64,000 bases of DNA, taken from Liriodendron chinense (lineage: Eukaryota > Streptophyta > Magnoliopsida > Magnoliales > Magnoliaceae). The position numbers and the translations under genes were made by a program. How positions within the stretch are numbered: position 1 is the first letter of the stretch; every line of letters starts with the position of its first letter. Under the pieces are notes generated by a model, which was given only the letters and a program-made list of their open reading frames with translations, was not told the origin of the DNA and did no database searches. Positions 1 to 11,456 of the stretch are shown piece by piece. The stretch lies in the NCBI GenBank assembly GCA_003013855.2, contig ML058484.1:12408215-12472214 (forward strand). Reading direction: 5' to 3'.

Positions 1-407
1 AGTTTTCAATAGTGGCCGTTCAATCCCCTCTGTTTCTTGTGGTATGGCCCACTTGAGCTTTTTATCTAACTTAAATTGGGCTTCCATGCTAAAATGATCT
101 GGCAGAATTGTGATGGACGGATTAGATGTTGCACGGATATCGCGAGGGCCCAGAGAGCTATGGTTGCGTGTAGGTGTAACAGGGGCTACACGCGATACGC
201 ATCGAGCTCTTAAATGCCTCCCGCCTCCTCAACCGCCTAACCAGAAACGCGAGTGCATTTGCTCGAGTAGCTTTGTAAGTGCACTCTTCTCACACGTATG
301 CAAAATACGATAGCTCATCCGGCAATCCCCGCCGTTCATTCATCACGTCTAAAAAATAGGGCTAGTAAATGGGATGAGGATTGGGTATACTACACTGACC
401 GTCCCAG
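1..407. other. Unassigned non-coding sequence
   Basis: No gene, recognisable transposon end or RNA could be supported here. The only open frame (110-313, + strand) has no family resemblance and no splice context. Confidence 0.4.
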
Positions 408-815
408 GCTAGGATTGGACAGGGGCTCTAATGGGCCACCGTGATGTATGGGTTTTATCCACACCGTCCATCCATTTTGTCATATCACTTTAGGACACAG
501 GCCCAAAAATGAACCAGCTCCAAGACAAGCGGACCAAACAATGGGGATTAAAAACCCATCATTGAAAACTTACTGGGGCCACAAGTTTTGGATCAAGCTG
601 TTATTTGTATTAGATGGCAATTAACTATCATGGTGGGCCCTCAGAAGGTTTCAACAGTGGATGCCATTATCACCGCTGGTTCTTGTGATGTGGTCCACTT
701 GAGACTTGGATGTGCCTATTTTTTTGGCTTGTACTGTAAAATGATATGGCAGAATGGATGGACCGTGTGGATAAAACCCATACATCACGGCGGCCCCTCA
801 GATCCCTTGTAAGTT
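408..815. mobile_element. Fold-back MITE (CCGTCCATCC family), probably complete
   Basis: The left end reads ATGTATGGGTTTTATCCACA followed by CCGTCCATCC, and the right end carries the reverse complement (GGATGGACCGTGTGG). The element can therefore fold back on itself over most of its 408 bp. An identical 8-mer, CGTCCCAG, flanks it at 400-407 and 816-823 and looks like a target-site duplication. It has no coding capacity. The long imperfect inverted repeats suggest a non-autonomous Mutator-like or hAT-like element; the superfamily is inferred. Confidence 0.7.
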
Positions 816-2219
816 CGTCCCAGTAAATCAACGGTGGGGCCGCTTTTGCACCACTCAAATGAATGGTTGAGATAAATTGACAAATGGCCCATTTTTTTTA
901 CACGTGGGATCATCTGATAATCAGATCCACGTGATTTTTGAGATATGGCAATCATGTGACGATCAGAAACAATATCGCAAGCGTGTGAGGCGATTGCGAT
1001 TTCTAAGTCTCTGTTTCTTTAAATACATCCTGTCAGTGTTGGAATATGATACGTCCCGACTCTAGCCGTTGAATCTGGGCTTCTTTGAAATGACACAAAC
1101 TGTTTTGATAAGGCTCCCGTTAAAAAGAGTAACAAAAAACCCTTTAACTGGAGAGAGGCTAAGGTGACGGTTCGTATTAGAAGCAAAAGATGTAATCTAA
1201 TGAGACATTTTACCCAGAACTTCTATCAAACATTAAATGCCTGGAGTCCAAGAGATAAGTCTATGCAAAAGTCCTTATGGCATTACATGATTGGAATAGT
1301 AAAAAGCTCATGTAGACTTGTGGAGAGAATCCATGAGACTTACATGGCTAACTGCACAATTAAAGATTCACATGAAATTATAACACAGCCACCACGAAGC
1401 TTGTAAAATCAGTACGCGACAAAAGAGTTCTATTATCCATCTTAGTTTTAACCTTAGTTTATCCACTTTTGTCCACTTCCGCTATAATAAGTTTGGAGTT
1501 TAGTGTAACTTAGTTTGCTATAATTTGAAGCCATCACCACAGTACGATCTAAGAGTAGTGTAAGTATTCATGATCATTGATGTCATATCCTCAATTAATC
1601 AAGTATATACTTGGAAGAGCATACAAGTCACATCTTACTGCCCGCATACCTCAATTTATTTGTGCACATGGTTAATCATAGGTAATTTATCTTTTATTTT
1701 ATTTTTTGCTTAGTTTCATTTTCTTTCACTAATTGTATTGATCTTACTTTCACATCAATAAAATCAGTGATTTAACTTTAGTTTTTAATCTTATTCATCA
1801 ATTATTGCATTACGAACAAACTTGAGAATCATGATTATCGTTGAAAGACAAGTCCTTCGCGTAAGGCAAAAAGATCATGTTGAAGAACTAACCCTCCTCT
1901 TTTAAACTGCTTGGCCACTATAGCATTGGTGGTTGGGCAATTAGATCAACCTCCATAAGTTTAATCCTATGACTGATTTAGCACTTGGGGTCGTAAGTGT
2001 TCAATTGAACTCGAGTCGAGTATGACTCCAGCCTGCCTGACACCATCCTAATTGCACAAGTTTGATTGAATATTAGCTGTTTGTTAACAAGTGTGATCTT
2101 GTGTCTATCGAACAACAACAAAACAATTTGGATCTCTAGAAGACAACTTAGAGATCCCGCGTGGATGGCGTACAGACACAATTTGGTTGATGACCCCAAC
2201 ACGCCAGGTAGCTGGTGTC
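816..2219. other. Unassigned AT-rich intergenic sequence
   Basis: I see no supported gene here. Stretches around 1128-1900 and 1900-2200 have the texture of old retroelement sequence, but no LTR ends, primer-binding site or protein domain could be recognised. Confidence 0.35.
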
Positions 2220-2645
2220 AAAGCTATGTGGGATCCCCACCACGATGTGTGTGTTTTATCCACGTGGTCCATCTATTTTTCCAGCTCATTTTAAGGCAAT
2301 ATCTAAAAAAAGAGGTAGATCCAAAGCTCAAGTGGACCACACCACATGAAACAATAGAGAGAATGACGTACATAGTTGAAACCTTCCTAGGGCACCATGA
2401 TGTTGATTAGTCATCCACCCTGTACGTAAGGTCACACGGGGCTTATATGAAGGAAAAACAGAAATATGGCTTAATCCCAAATTTTTATGGCCCCTAAGAA
2501 GTTTTCAACTTTAATCATTCAGTACTCATTGTTTCATGTGGTGTGGTCCATTATAGTTTTAGATCTACCTAAATTTTTAGCTCACGTCTTAAAATGAGCC
2601 AATAAAATGGATGGACATCATAGGTAAAACAAGTACATACATGCT
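2220..2645. mobile_element. Fold-back MITE, CCGTCCATCC family
   Basis: The left arm has the family order: GTGTTTTATCCACG, GGTCCATC, CCAGCTCATTTTA, AAGTGGACCACACCAC. The right arm has the reverse complement (GTGGTGTGGTCCA, AAAATGAGCC, GGATGGACATCATAGG). Internal family motifs (CCTTCCTAGGGC, AGAAGTTTTCAA) are also present. Target duplications were not resolved. Confidence 0.6.
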
Positions 2646-3263
2646 AGCCATCTAATTTGACAGCTCATTTTAGGGCATGATCCAAAAAACGAAGCATGTT
2701 TGAATCTTAAGTGGGCCACACCATAGGCAATGGAGGTGATTGATTGTTAAAAACTTCTTATGGGCCCCAAAAGTTTTGGATCAATATAAACATTTGTGTG
2801 GTCCCTTCACCAGGTCTTTGTGGCCTTATCAACATGTTGGATGGCAAATAAACATTCCGTTGACCCTTAATAAATTTCTCAAGAAGTTTTTGATGTTGGG
2901 TATTCAAAATGGATGGACAGATCAATAATCCATTGAAGGCCCAACACTTGACATATGTGTTTTATCCATGCCATCCATCCTTCTTGCCAGCTCATTATTG
3001 GGCATGAGCTCAAAATTGAAGTACATCCAAATCTCACGATGAACTACACCATAGAAAGCAGTGGGAATTGGACACCTACAATTGAAAACTTCTTAGAAGC
3101 CATGGAAGTTTTGGATTAAGCTGATATTTGTGATTTCTCTCCGTCCATTGGATGGCAAATAAACATCGATGTGGGCTTAAAGAAGGTTTCAGCCGTAGAG
3201 CTCATAATCTCTACCGTTCACATGGTGAAGTATACTCGAGCTTTTGGATCTCCATGAATTTTG
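2646..3263. mobile_element. Truncated and interrupted fold-back MITE copies
   Basis: One partial copy runs to about 2935. A second begins near 2945 with GTGTTTTATCCATGCCATCC and continues to 3263, where a solo LTR is inserted. After the LTR the MITE resumes (GGGCTCATGGCCTAAGG, from about 3851), as expected for this family's right arm. The MITE is therefore older than the LTR. Confidence 0.55.
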
Positions 3264-3850
3264 TGTTGGGGTTAGGAGCCCCGCAGCGGAAGCAATCAAA
3301 GCAGGAGAGGAACACACTACAATGGCAATCACACAAGCAAACCGACACACACAAGAGGCAATCCAAATTTTACGTGAAAAACCCCTCACGAGTAAAAAAC
3401 CACGGCACAAAGCGACACCAACCCACTATAATCTCAGAAGTTACAAGAGATAGAAGAAACACAACCCGGATCACAGCCCACAAGAGAAATCCCAAGCTAA
3501 CAAAGCTAATTCCCACATGAGAAGGACAAACCCATCCCTTTCCCTCATCATAGAGAACTCCAAGCTTCCACGTAGCTCTTTCTCTTGCCCCGGAATTCTC
3601 TCAATCCCTTAGCCCATTGGCGGCAATCCTAATCCCGAATTACATCCCCTTAAATAGGAGAAAACCGAGATTAGAAACTCCTTACGCAAAAACTGCGTAA
3701 GAAACCTAATCCAAAAAGGAAACTATCGACCAGCCGGATGCCCAAAAATCTGTCCAGTACTTCTGCTGTCTTGTCTCCATCGTGACCGACCGGTCGGACG
3801 ACTGGTTGGTGGCCTTCATGCATGATGATTTGAGGTTTCCAATCCCAACA
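3264..3850 (+). mobile_element. Solo LTR with 5-bp target duplication
   Basis: The element begins TGTTGGGG and ends CCAATCCCAACA, so it has TG...CA ends and short terminal inverted repeats. The pentamer TTTTG flanks it at 3259-3263 and 3851-3855, a 5-bp duplication typical of LTR retrotransposons. A TATA-like TAAATAGG lies at 3651-3658. The perfect palindrome CCGACCGGTCGG lies downstream at 3786-3797. No internal domain is attached, so this is a solo LTR left by LTR-LTR recombination. A diverged relative is at 45358-45899. Confidence 0.85.
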
Positions 3851-4055
3851 TTTTGGGCTCATGGCCTAAGGTCTATCTCCAAAATCTAAAAATCAGATTT
3901 CAGCCACTAAATACGATATTCTGAGTGTTCGTTTAATATATTAAAAACAAATCCTTAATGAAAATTACTCCTGGAAATTAATTCCGAGGCATCGGGCAAA
4001 CAGTGGTAAGTGATGCCATTGGAATATAGTAAGTGGCATTGCCTAAAAAAATTTA
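3851..4055. mobile_element. Right remnant of the MITE interrupted by the solo LTR, plus unassigned sequence
   Basis: The first 40 or so bases continue the fold-back MITE interrupted at 3263. The rest, to about 4055, has no recognisable content. Confidence 0.4.
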
Positions 4056-4515
4056 TGACTCCATTTTGACGTGGCAAAGTCCTATGGGCCCTACTATTTG
4101 TTATATCCACATTGTCCATCAATTTTTCAGATCATCTCAGGACATGACTCAAAAAATGAGGTAGATAAAAAATTCAAGTGAACCACACCACAGAAAGCTG
4201 TGGGGCAATTACACCCACTGTTGAAACCTTCCTAGGGCCCACCATCATGCTTATTTTCCATCTAATATGTTCATAAGGTCACACAAACCTAGATGAAGAG
4301 AAAAAACAAATATCATCTTGACCCAAAACTACTATGCCCTAAGAAGTTTTCTATTGTAGACATTCAATCCTCGTTATTTTTTGTGATGTGGTCTAATTGA
4401 GCTTTGGATCTGCCTCTTTTTAGATCATGATCTATAACAATCCAAAAAAATGGATGGACGGTGTGGATCTAACACATACACCATGATGGAGCACACAAAA
4501 CTTTACCACATCAAC
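4056..4515. mobile_element. Fold-back MITE, CCGTCCATCC family
   Basis: Arms meet near 4285. The left arm has TATATCCACATTGTCCATC, AGTGAACCACACCAC and CCTTCCTAGGGCCCACC. The right arm has GTGATGTGGTCTAATTGAGC and AAAATGGATGGACGGTGTGG. It may start at GACGTGGCAAAGTC and end at ACTTTACCACATC. It has no ORF. Confidence 0.6.
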
Positions 4516-4587
4516 ACGGTACTGCCTCTGGTGCCATGTTCTATTACAGGCAATGAGGGAGCAGATTAGCTGTTATTCGGTAACAAC

Positions 4588-5161
4588 TAGGCCTGGCAAC
4601 AAGTCGTGTTGAATCGTGTTCGTGTTCGTGTCGTGTTGTGTTTGTGTTCATGTCGTGTCAAAAATTTGCAAACCCAAACCTGGCCCGTTAACTAACGGGT
4701 CAAAATCTAGAATCCCAAACCCATTCGTTAATTTAACGGGTTACTTGTAAGCCGACCTGTTTAACCCGTTAGGCCAGTCTACTCATCAAATGGTCACACC
4801 GTTGATGAGGACAACTGACAGTCTATCCCAACATACATTTGTGGTCCACCTAGTGGGCCCATTCTATCACTAGAAACAATAGGATTCACTCGTGAGACGA
4901 GGAGGAATCACCTGTACATGGCAATATTGCATATGATGGAGTGCCAAGGTTCATAGGTGGGCCATGGTTTGGTGATTTAGACCATTATGTTAATGGGTAA
5001 ACAGGTTCATGAGTGAAACACTTACGCGACCCGTTATGTTAACGGTTCTTAATGGGTCAACCCGTTAGTGACCCAACATAATAAGGCCGGACCCTAACAC
5101 TGGTTTTTTTTGTGCGGATTTCGTGTGGGTTAACGGGTCGTGTGGAATTTTGTCAGGCCTA
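4588..5161. mobile_element. hAT-type MITE with perfect 8-bp target duplication
   Basis: It begins TAGGCCTGGCAAC and ends TTGTCAGGCCTA, inverted repeats of about 12 bp. The octamer GTAACAAC flanks it exactly at 4580-4587 and 5162-5169, the 8-bp duplication expected of hAT elements. The interior is rich in AACGGGTTA, AACCCGTTA and GGGTCAACCCG words and has no ORF. It sits inside the GTAACA-type terminal sequence of the neighbouring fold-back MITE, so it is younger than that element. Confidence 0.88.
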
Positions 5162-5169
5162 GTAACAAC

Positions 5170-5640
5170 CCAGTGGGTGTTACCCAAACCGCATGGGCCC
5201 ACCTTGATGTATTGTTTTTTTATATCCACGCCATGCCATCATGTTTTTCCATCTCATTTTAGGACGTGATCCCAAACCTTAAGAAGATACAAATCTCGGG
5301 TGGACCTGAGCACTAGAAATAATGATGAATGACCATTAAATTCTTTTTATGGACCACAAAAGTTTTGGATAAAGCTGATCTTTATATTTTGACTTCATCC
5401 TGATCTTCTTGACATAATCAACATGTTAGATTGAAAATAAATATTACAAAAACCTGACGATGGGTCCTTTGGAATTTTTAATGGTGAGGTGCTCAATCAC
5501 CATTGTTTCCTGTGGTGTGGTCCACCTGAGATTTGGAGATGCATAAGTTTTGAAACCCAGTCCTAAAATAGGACAGGGAAACGGATGGACGGCACAGGAT
5601 GTACAACGAATCATCAATGTTGGCCCACAGTAAGGTAACA
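5170..5640. mobile_element. Fold-back MITE, GGGTGTTACC-ended subtype
   Basis: The left end has CAGTGGGTGTTACCC, then GGGCCCACCTTGATG and TATATCCACGCC. The right end has CCTGTGGTGTGGTCCACC, GGATGGACGGCAC and TAAGGTAACAAC. It resembles the copy at 16405-16877, which has the same GGGTGTTACC terminus. Confidence 0.6.
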
Positions 5641-5990
5641 ACGTGTCATCATGTATGTGTCATATCTACACCGTCCATCCATTTGATGAGACCATTTTAT
5701 GCCATGGGCCCAAACATGAGGCAGATACGATGCTCAAGTGGACCAACACCATAGAAGGCAAGTGAGGATTGAATAGTCTACCATTGAAAACTTCTAGGAG
5801 GCTGCAAAAGTTTTGGATCAACCTGATATTTGTTTTTTTACCTTCATCCAGGTCTTTTAACCTTTTGGACAGGTTGGATGACAAATAAACATTGTGTTCA
5901 ATGGTAGGAATCATTATCCCCACTGCTTTCTATAGTGCAGTCCTAATGAGTTTTAGACTGGCTTAATTTTTGGGCTTGTGGCTATTTTAC
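5641..5990. mobile_element. Incomplete fold-back MITE
   Basis: It starts with CATCATGTATGTGTCATATC and CACCGTCCATCCATTTGATG, then AAGTTTTGGATCAACCTGAT and TGGATGACAAATAAACATTG. The right arm fades after about 5985, before the expected GGATGGACGG terminus. Confidence 0.5.
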
Positions 5991-6470
5991 TATAACAGTG
6001 TACCTGTCTATCATCTCTATATTGTATATGAAAAAACCCTGCATTCGTGTGGTGTGTTAGGTGGACACACCAGCACAAGTGGTCCATTGTGCAACCATCC
6101 ACGATGGTATCGACATGCCGGGTGGAATTAAATATAGGTTTGACAGGTTATAGTCGAAGAGACCTAGTAAGAACCTATACCAGGGTTTTTACTTCATCTA
6201 GGTTTAGACTGCACCTGGTATGGTATCCTTTATCACCAACAATTTGTGAGTGGTAATTTTTGAATGATTCCGGGTGGAACTATATACACAACATATAGAT
6301 ACGACAGGTAGTCAAAAATGTAGAGTAAAATCCGGTATCAGGTTTTTTAATTCATCTAGGTTTAGAGTTCACCTGGTGTGGTATCCTTTATCACCCTTGC
6401 GAGTGGTAATTTTTGAATGATTCCAGGTTGGACCGTAAATAAATTGCAGGCTAGAAAACTATTTCAGTGC
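5991..6470. repeat. Local direct duplication, otherwise unassigned
   Basis: Two similar blocks, about 6180-6270 and 6330-6440, share TTCATCTAGGTTTAGA, TGGTATCCTTTATCACC and GAGTGGTAATTTTTGAATGA. The unit is about 150 bp and repeats twice, diverged. No gene is visible. Confidence 0.5.
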
Positions 6471-6479
6471 ATCTGGCTA

Positions 6480-6690
6480 TACTAGGGAAAAACCGAATAC
6501 CAGCTTGATCCAATTCTTTGGTGGCTCACAAAAAGTTTTTCCTGGTAGGCATTGCTATTTGGTCCACCTGAGATTTGGATATACTTCATTTTCGGTACCA
6601 TGTCATAAAATGAGCATTGAAAGCTGATGGACTGTGTAGATGTACAACACATATATCAAGATGGGTAACACCATGAATGTGTTACCATTA
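6480..6690. mobile_element. Right-half fragment of a fold-back MITE
   Basis: This segment carries right-arm motifs only: CCAGCTTGATCC, GGTCCACCTGAGATTTGGAT, ATAAAATGAGC and GGACTGTGTAGATG. The left arm is missing. Confidence 0.45.
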
Positions 6691-6740
6691 ACTCTTGATT
6701 TGACGCAGGCTAGTGAAAGCCTTTAGTAGTAACTTCCTAC

Positions 6741-7243
6741 CAAGGCTGTAAATGGGTAAGCTGACCCGATGGGGTACTCGGACCCACCCTAGACCTGACC
6801 CATTTGTTAAATGGTACGAGTCTGGGTCCAAGAACATACCCAGTTGTTAAACGAGTCTGGGTCTGGTTTCCTTTATATTAGGCCCGGCTAGACTCGACCC
6901 GAACCCATTTAGTAAGTGAGCGGGTTTGGTCTATGTTTCAAGGGACCCGTCCAGCCCAGACCTGTCCAGACCTAGTTTTAAGCCTAGTAAAATGCTTGCA
7001 TACTTGATACAGACCCGAACCCATTAGACTTGACCCATTTATAAATGGGTCTGGGTGGATCTCCCTCTACCAGACCCGGACCCATTTATAAATGGGTCTG
7101 ATGGGTTAGACTTAGACCCTAATTTGGACCCGCCCATTTAGTAAAAGGGTCTAGGGTCTAAAATTTGTACCTATACCCGTTTAGTAAATGCGTGGGTCTA
7201 GTTTTGGCTAAACTCACCCTAAACCTGACCATTTACAGCCCTA
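6741..7243. mobile_element. hAT-type MITE with perfect 8-bp target duplication
   Basis: It begins CAAGGCTGTAAATGGGT and ends ACCATTTACAGCCCTA. The octamer CTTCCTAC is repeated exactly at 6733-6740 and 7244-7251. The interior is built from ACCCGACCC, GGGTCTGGGT and ATTTATAAATGGGTCTG words and has no ORF. It has the same TAGGGCTG-type end as the element at 18477-19082 but an otherwise different interior. Confidence 0.88.
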
Positions 7244-7323
7244 CTTCCTACCATGAGAAGTTAGGTGTGGCCGACTATGATGAGAGAAATTCTCTCGTTC
7301 CATCTGTTTTCCAAATCATGTAA

Positions 7324-7527
7324 GGACATGGGCAATTTGATAAAATTGTCAAATTTAAGACATTTTTATCAAATATAAATTTTTGAATTCAATACTAAAT
7401 TTCAGTCATTAGAAATAATTTACCAAACATGCATTCTAATACTTATAAGTACATAAATTTCATGACATAATAAATTCAGTACTTTGTTTAATTTCAGACC
7501 TTTTTTTATCCAATTTGCCAAACGCAC
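7324..7527. mobile_element. Possible Tourist-like MITE, AT-rich
   Basis: The left end GGACATGGGCAATTTGATAAAA resembles the reverse complement of the right end (CCAATTTGCCAAACGCACC). TAA precedes the left end and a TAA lies just after the right. The TTTGG-type terminus suits PIF/Harbinger MITEs. Similarity of the ends is only moderate. Confidence 0.35.
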
Positions 7528-7594
7528 CATAAAATGGAAGTACTCAGGTGATATTGTCAACACTACCCAACTGTAGTGCTTCCCTGTGTTTGTG

Positions 7595-8310
7595 TTGTAG
7601 GGCCCAATGTGATATACTTGTTTTATATTAATGGTGTCCTCCATTACTCTGGCTCATTTTAAGACATGAATTCAAACGAAAAACATATCCAAAGCTTAAG
7701 TGCACCACTGCACAGGAAATGGTTGGGATTAAATGTCCACAATTTAGAGCTTCTAAGGGCAACAAAAGTTTTGAATGAGGTTGATATTTGTGATTTCTTT
7801 ACCCTAGTTTAAGGGACCTAATCAATAGGTTGGATGACAAATAAATTATGTTGGGCCTTAAAAAGGTTTCAACGACGGGTGTCATTTTCTTCTTGTGGTG
7901 TGGTCCATTAGAGCCTTTGATCTACTTCATTCTTGAGTTTATGCCTTAAAATGAGCCAAAAAAATGGCTAAATGCCTTGGATATAAAATGCAGCATTACA
8001 TTGGCCTACAGCACCCAACACATCCGGTGCATCCGGTGCAAATTAGGTACTACCCGAGACTATGCAAAGCCCGGACATGCTCTATGTGCTGGATACGTGG
8101 CATGTCTGCAGCGGTGGAGAGTACATTGTCAGAAGAGGACGTGCCACGTCTGCTCTCCACCAATATGCATGGGAGCTTTGCACGTGCTTGGGTAGAACCT
8201 AATCCGCGTCCCAACACATCAGCACACCCTTTAATCTAGGTCCAAGTAAAATGAGGTGGAAAAACGGATGGACAACGTGGATAAAAACATACATCATTGT
8301 AGGCCATGGA
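7595..8310. mobile_element. Fold-back MITE with an unrelated internal segment
   Basis: Family left arm (AACAAAAGTTTTGAATGAGG) and right arm (AAAAACGGATGGACAACGTGG) are present. About 290 bp of different, GC-richer sequence (about 7960-8250) lies between the AAAATGAGCC motif and the terminal GGATGGAC. That segment includes a triplicated CATCCGGTGCA word at 8022-8040 and hairpin-capable GTGGAGAG...CTCTCCAC. Confidence 0.5.
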
Positions 8311-8356
8311 TACAAGGGAGGTCGGTGGTTGCAGGGTCACTGCTTAATCTGTGCTA

Positions 8357-9440
8357 GAAGCGGATTGCGTTGAGTAACTCCGCAGGCTAGCGTGCAGAGT
8401 AAACTCTGTGGAGCCCACAGTGCTTTAGGTATTTTATCCACTCCATCCATCCATCTTAACTGAAAATTTTAGGTATGGTGTCAAAAAATGAAGCATATCA
8501 AAATCTAAAGTGGACCACACCACAAGAAATGTGTGAACTGAATGTCTACCATTGAAAAATTCTTGGGGGACACGGAAGTTTTGGATCAAGCTGATAGTTG
8601 TGTTTTCCCTTCATCCATATCCATGTGATCTTATGAACAGGTTGGATGACAAATAAACATCACTGTAGGGCCTGAGAAGGTTTCAAAGGTGGAAATCATT
8701 ATTCCCACTGTTTCTTGTGGCATGGTCCACTTGAGATTTGGATATGCTTAAATGTTGGGCTCAACCACTAAAGTGAGCTGGAAAAACATATGGACGGAAT
8801 AGATAAAGCACATACATTATAGTTGGGCTCAACTGAGTTTACTCCGCACGATAAGAGCATGCGGAGTAACTCCGCAGGCAATCCGATTCTGCGTCCAGCC
8901 AGCGGTGACTCGGATTGCATGCGGAGTAACTCCGCATGCTCTTATCATGTGGAGTAAACTCAGTTGGGCCCACCTAGAATGTATGTGCTTTATCTATTCC
9001 GTCTATATGTTTTTCCAGCACATTTTAGTGGTTGAACCCAAAATTTAAGCATATCCAAATCTCAAGTGGACCATGTCACGGGAAACAGTGGGAATAATGA
9101 TTTCCACCGTTGAAACCTTCCCAGGCCCTACGGTGATGTTTATTTGTCATCCAACCTGTTCATAAGATCACATGGATATGGATGAAGGGAAAACACAAAT
9201 ATCAGCTTGATCCAAAACTTCTGTGTCCTCCGAGAATTTTTCAATGGTAGACATTCAATTCACACATTTCTTGTGGTGTGGTCTACTTTAGATTTTGATA
9301 TGCTTTATTTTTTGGCACCATACCTAAAATTTTCTGTTAAGATGGATGGATGGAGTGGATAAAATACATAAATCACTGTGACCCCACAGATTTTACTCCG
9401 CACGCTAGGGCGCGGAGTTACTCAGTACGCAATCCGCTTC
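8357..9440. repeat. 1.08-kb imperfect inverted repeat upstream of the CHY-RING gene
   Basis: The two halves are reverse complements along almost their whole length: GAAGCGGATTGCG at 8357 pairs with CGCAATCCGCTTC ending at 9440. Each half is itself a fold-back MITE copy (ATCCACTCCATCCATCC on one side, GGATGGATGGAGTGGAT on the other). The centre near 8898 is GC-rich, with GCAATCCGA...TCGGATTGC and repeated CGGAGTAACTCCGCA boxes. The right edge is 265 bp before the gene's ATG. A transcript across it could fold into a long hairpin. Confidence 0.85.
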
Positions 9441-9705
9441 CAGCCAGCGGCTACAGTCCCGATGAATCGTATTTGCGGTCCGTCGGGATGTATTCGAGCA
9501 AAACATCTTCGCGGTTCGCCCACACGCCCGCCGGCTGCTAACTCTCCTTTTCCTACTCGCAGATAACCACCCAAATCCCTCCCACCCTCTCTCTCTCTCT
9601 CTCATCCATCCCACCCATACATAGGTTGCTCTCTCTCCCTCTCTCTCTCTCTCTCTCAAAGAATCAGGCTTCTCTCTGTCAGCTTGCTCCAATCGCTTTC
9701 AATCA
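9441..9705 (+). promoter_or_regulatory. Proximal promoter/5' leader with CT-rich tract
   Basis: This lies directly before the CHY-RING start codon. A CT microsatellite occupies about 9589-9657 (two CT runs), typical of plant 5' leaders. No convincing TATA box was found. The first 100 bp are GC-rich and repeat the CAGCCAGCGG word found at the centre of the upstream inverted repeat. Confidence 0.5.
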
Positions 9706-11456
9706 ATGGAAGGCTCATCATCATCTTCTTCTCCCAATGAACGGCTGGATTTTGGCAAGATGGGATATGGGTATTTCTTAAAACTCATTAACATGTTCAA
9801 ATGATGCCCTTTTCTTTATCTTTGGAGAGAAAGAGAGAGAGATGGATTTTTGGGTTTTTCTTCTTCTTTTTTCAGATGCAAGCATTATAGGAGAAGGTGC
9901 AAGATTCGAGCTCCCTGTTGCAATGAAATCTTCCCCTGTCGCCACTGTCACAATGAAGAATTGGTATGTGAAAGAAGACCTGCACAGTTTTATTTTAAAT
10001 TTGAATTTTTGAGACTTTTAATATCTGGGTTTTGATGGGTTTTCTATTTGATGGACTCTAGAACACGCTAAGCAATCCCCGGGATCGGCACGAGCTCTGC
10101 CGGCACGATGTTCGCCAAGTGAGTTCAGTTCGATTAGGCAGCATTTTTCTTTTCCCAATTGGTTCTGTCCACATGTGTACATTGTGTATATACAGCAAAA
10201 GCCGGGCTACTCGTCCGGCGGGTTCCACTATAAAAATGCCCGATCGAGTGTCAAGCTGTCCCACATATCAGGTGGGTCACATGTATACATTGTGTACAGA
10301 CAGCTGGTAATAGTTCTTCATGCGTGACCCGGCTGATTATTAGGCAGAAGGTAGCTGATGAAAGGCCCAAATATTTTACATGTGTCATGTGGCACTTGTG
10401 CTGCGAATCGTGTTCTCTAGTGAATTGCTGATACTTTGAAGTTGGGTTGATGGATGTTTGGAATTGAATTGATTTTTCAGGTCATTTGTGTGGTTTGCGA
10501 CACCGAGCAGCAGGTGGGCCAGTTGGTTGATTTGGGTCATGGGTTCTTCATTTTGTTCTGTTTTTCTCTGTTGTTCTTTGACATCATGGACCAAGCATCC
10601 CAATACAAATTTCCTTTTTTTTTTTGTTTCTTTTGTATCTGGAGGTTGCACGTGTCTGTTCGAACTGTGGTGTGAATATGGGAGAGTATTTCTGCGAAGT
10701 TTGCAAATTCTATGATGATGATGTAAGACAGATTGTCAATGTTTCTATCCTATTTGTTTTTTCTTCTTCTTTATATTGTTTGAAATACTGGGATTTAAGT
10801 GTAAGGCAAGAGAATTCGATGCAAAATGCAGGGCAGTGATGCCTAGTTTTCCTTGGATTTAATGCTGATTGTGGCCATTTGATCTTGTTGCAGACTGACA
10901 AAGGACAGTTCCATTGCAATGAGTGCGGTATTTGCCGGTTAGCCCTGCATGACCGGTTTTCCATTGTCCTATGTTTTGCACAAGAGGGGAATTATGTGAT
11001 CTTTGGCCCAGGGATATGTATGGTATCCTCAGACCTTGAGTCTGAACAAGCAGGGCCTGTCGTTGGTTTGTGGATCTGGACTTTTGACCTGATGGACCCA
11101 ATATGGATGAAGCATGACCTGAGATCTCCCAGATTGGAAGATCTTGGCCTTTGTTCCATTGAATGCGGATGGTTATTATGATTTTTAATCATGTGTGCTA
11201 CCCATTGATGGATGGGGTGGGATTTTCTCATTGGGAGTTTTTTCAGGCCTCGTCCGTATGCATAATTGGCTCGCCAGATCAATAGCATAGATCACTGAAT
11301 GTGGGCCCCATTTTACATATCCTTGGCCGAAGCTTGTACAATTTATCTTTATCTTGCAGCTGTCCATAGCTGAGTTAAAGTCATAAACTAATCTGAATTA
11401 TTAAAAAATAACCAGAGTTGGCGGCCGAGAGAACTTCTTTCACTGCCAGAAGTGCG
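9706..11456 (+). CDS. MIEL1: MIEL1-like exons 1-7 (CHY and CTCHY fingers)
   Basis: This compact 5' block has short introns (105, 98, 362, 131, 171 and 478 bp). Exon 1 ends in codon phase 2 and exon 2 starts with GATGCAAG after TTTTTTCAG. Exon 3 is just 57 nt, after CTCTAG. Exon 4 is 33 nt and encodes VICVVCDTEQQ. Exon 5 encodes the CSNCGVNMGEYFC segment. Exon 6 ends TGCCG with donor GTTAGC, a weak but usable site. Exon 7 encodes GGRENFFHCQKC. The ATG at 9706 was chosen because the protein then starts as in the family, followed by a run of six serines. Confidence 0.93.

Noticed and set aside
2066..2410. 114-codon plus-strand ORF
   Set aside because: It runs through a fold-back MITE and translates the repeat's GTGTTTTATCCACG and GGACCACACCAC words; similar ORFs occur in other copies of the repeat.
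3152..3520. 122-codon plus-strand ORF
   Set aside because: It crosses the MITE/solo-LTR junction, so it joins two unrelated repeats.
8022..8040. CATCCGGTGCA triplicate as a functional site
   Set aside because: Too short and confined to one place; noted only inside the MITE entry.
10879..11181. 100-codon plus-strand ORF over exon 6
   Set aside because: It is a read-through from exon 6 of the CHY-RING gene into intron 6; the true exon ends at 10937.
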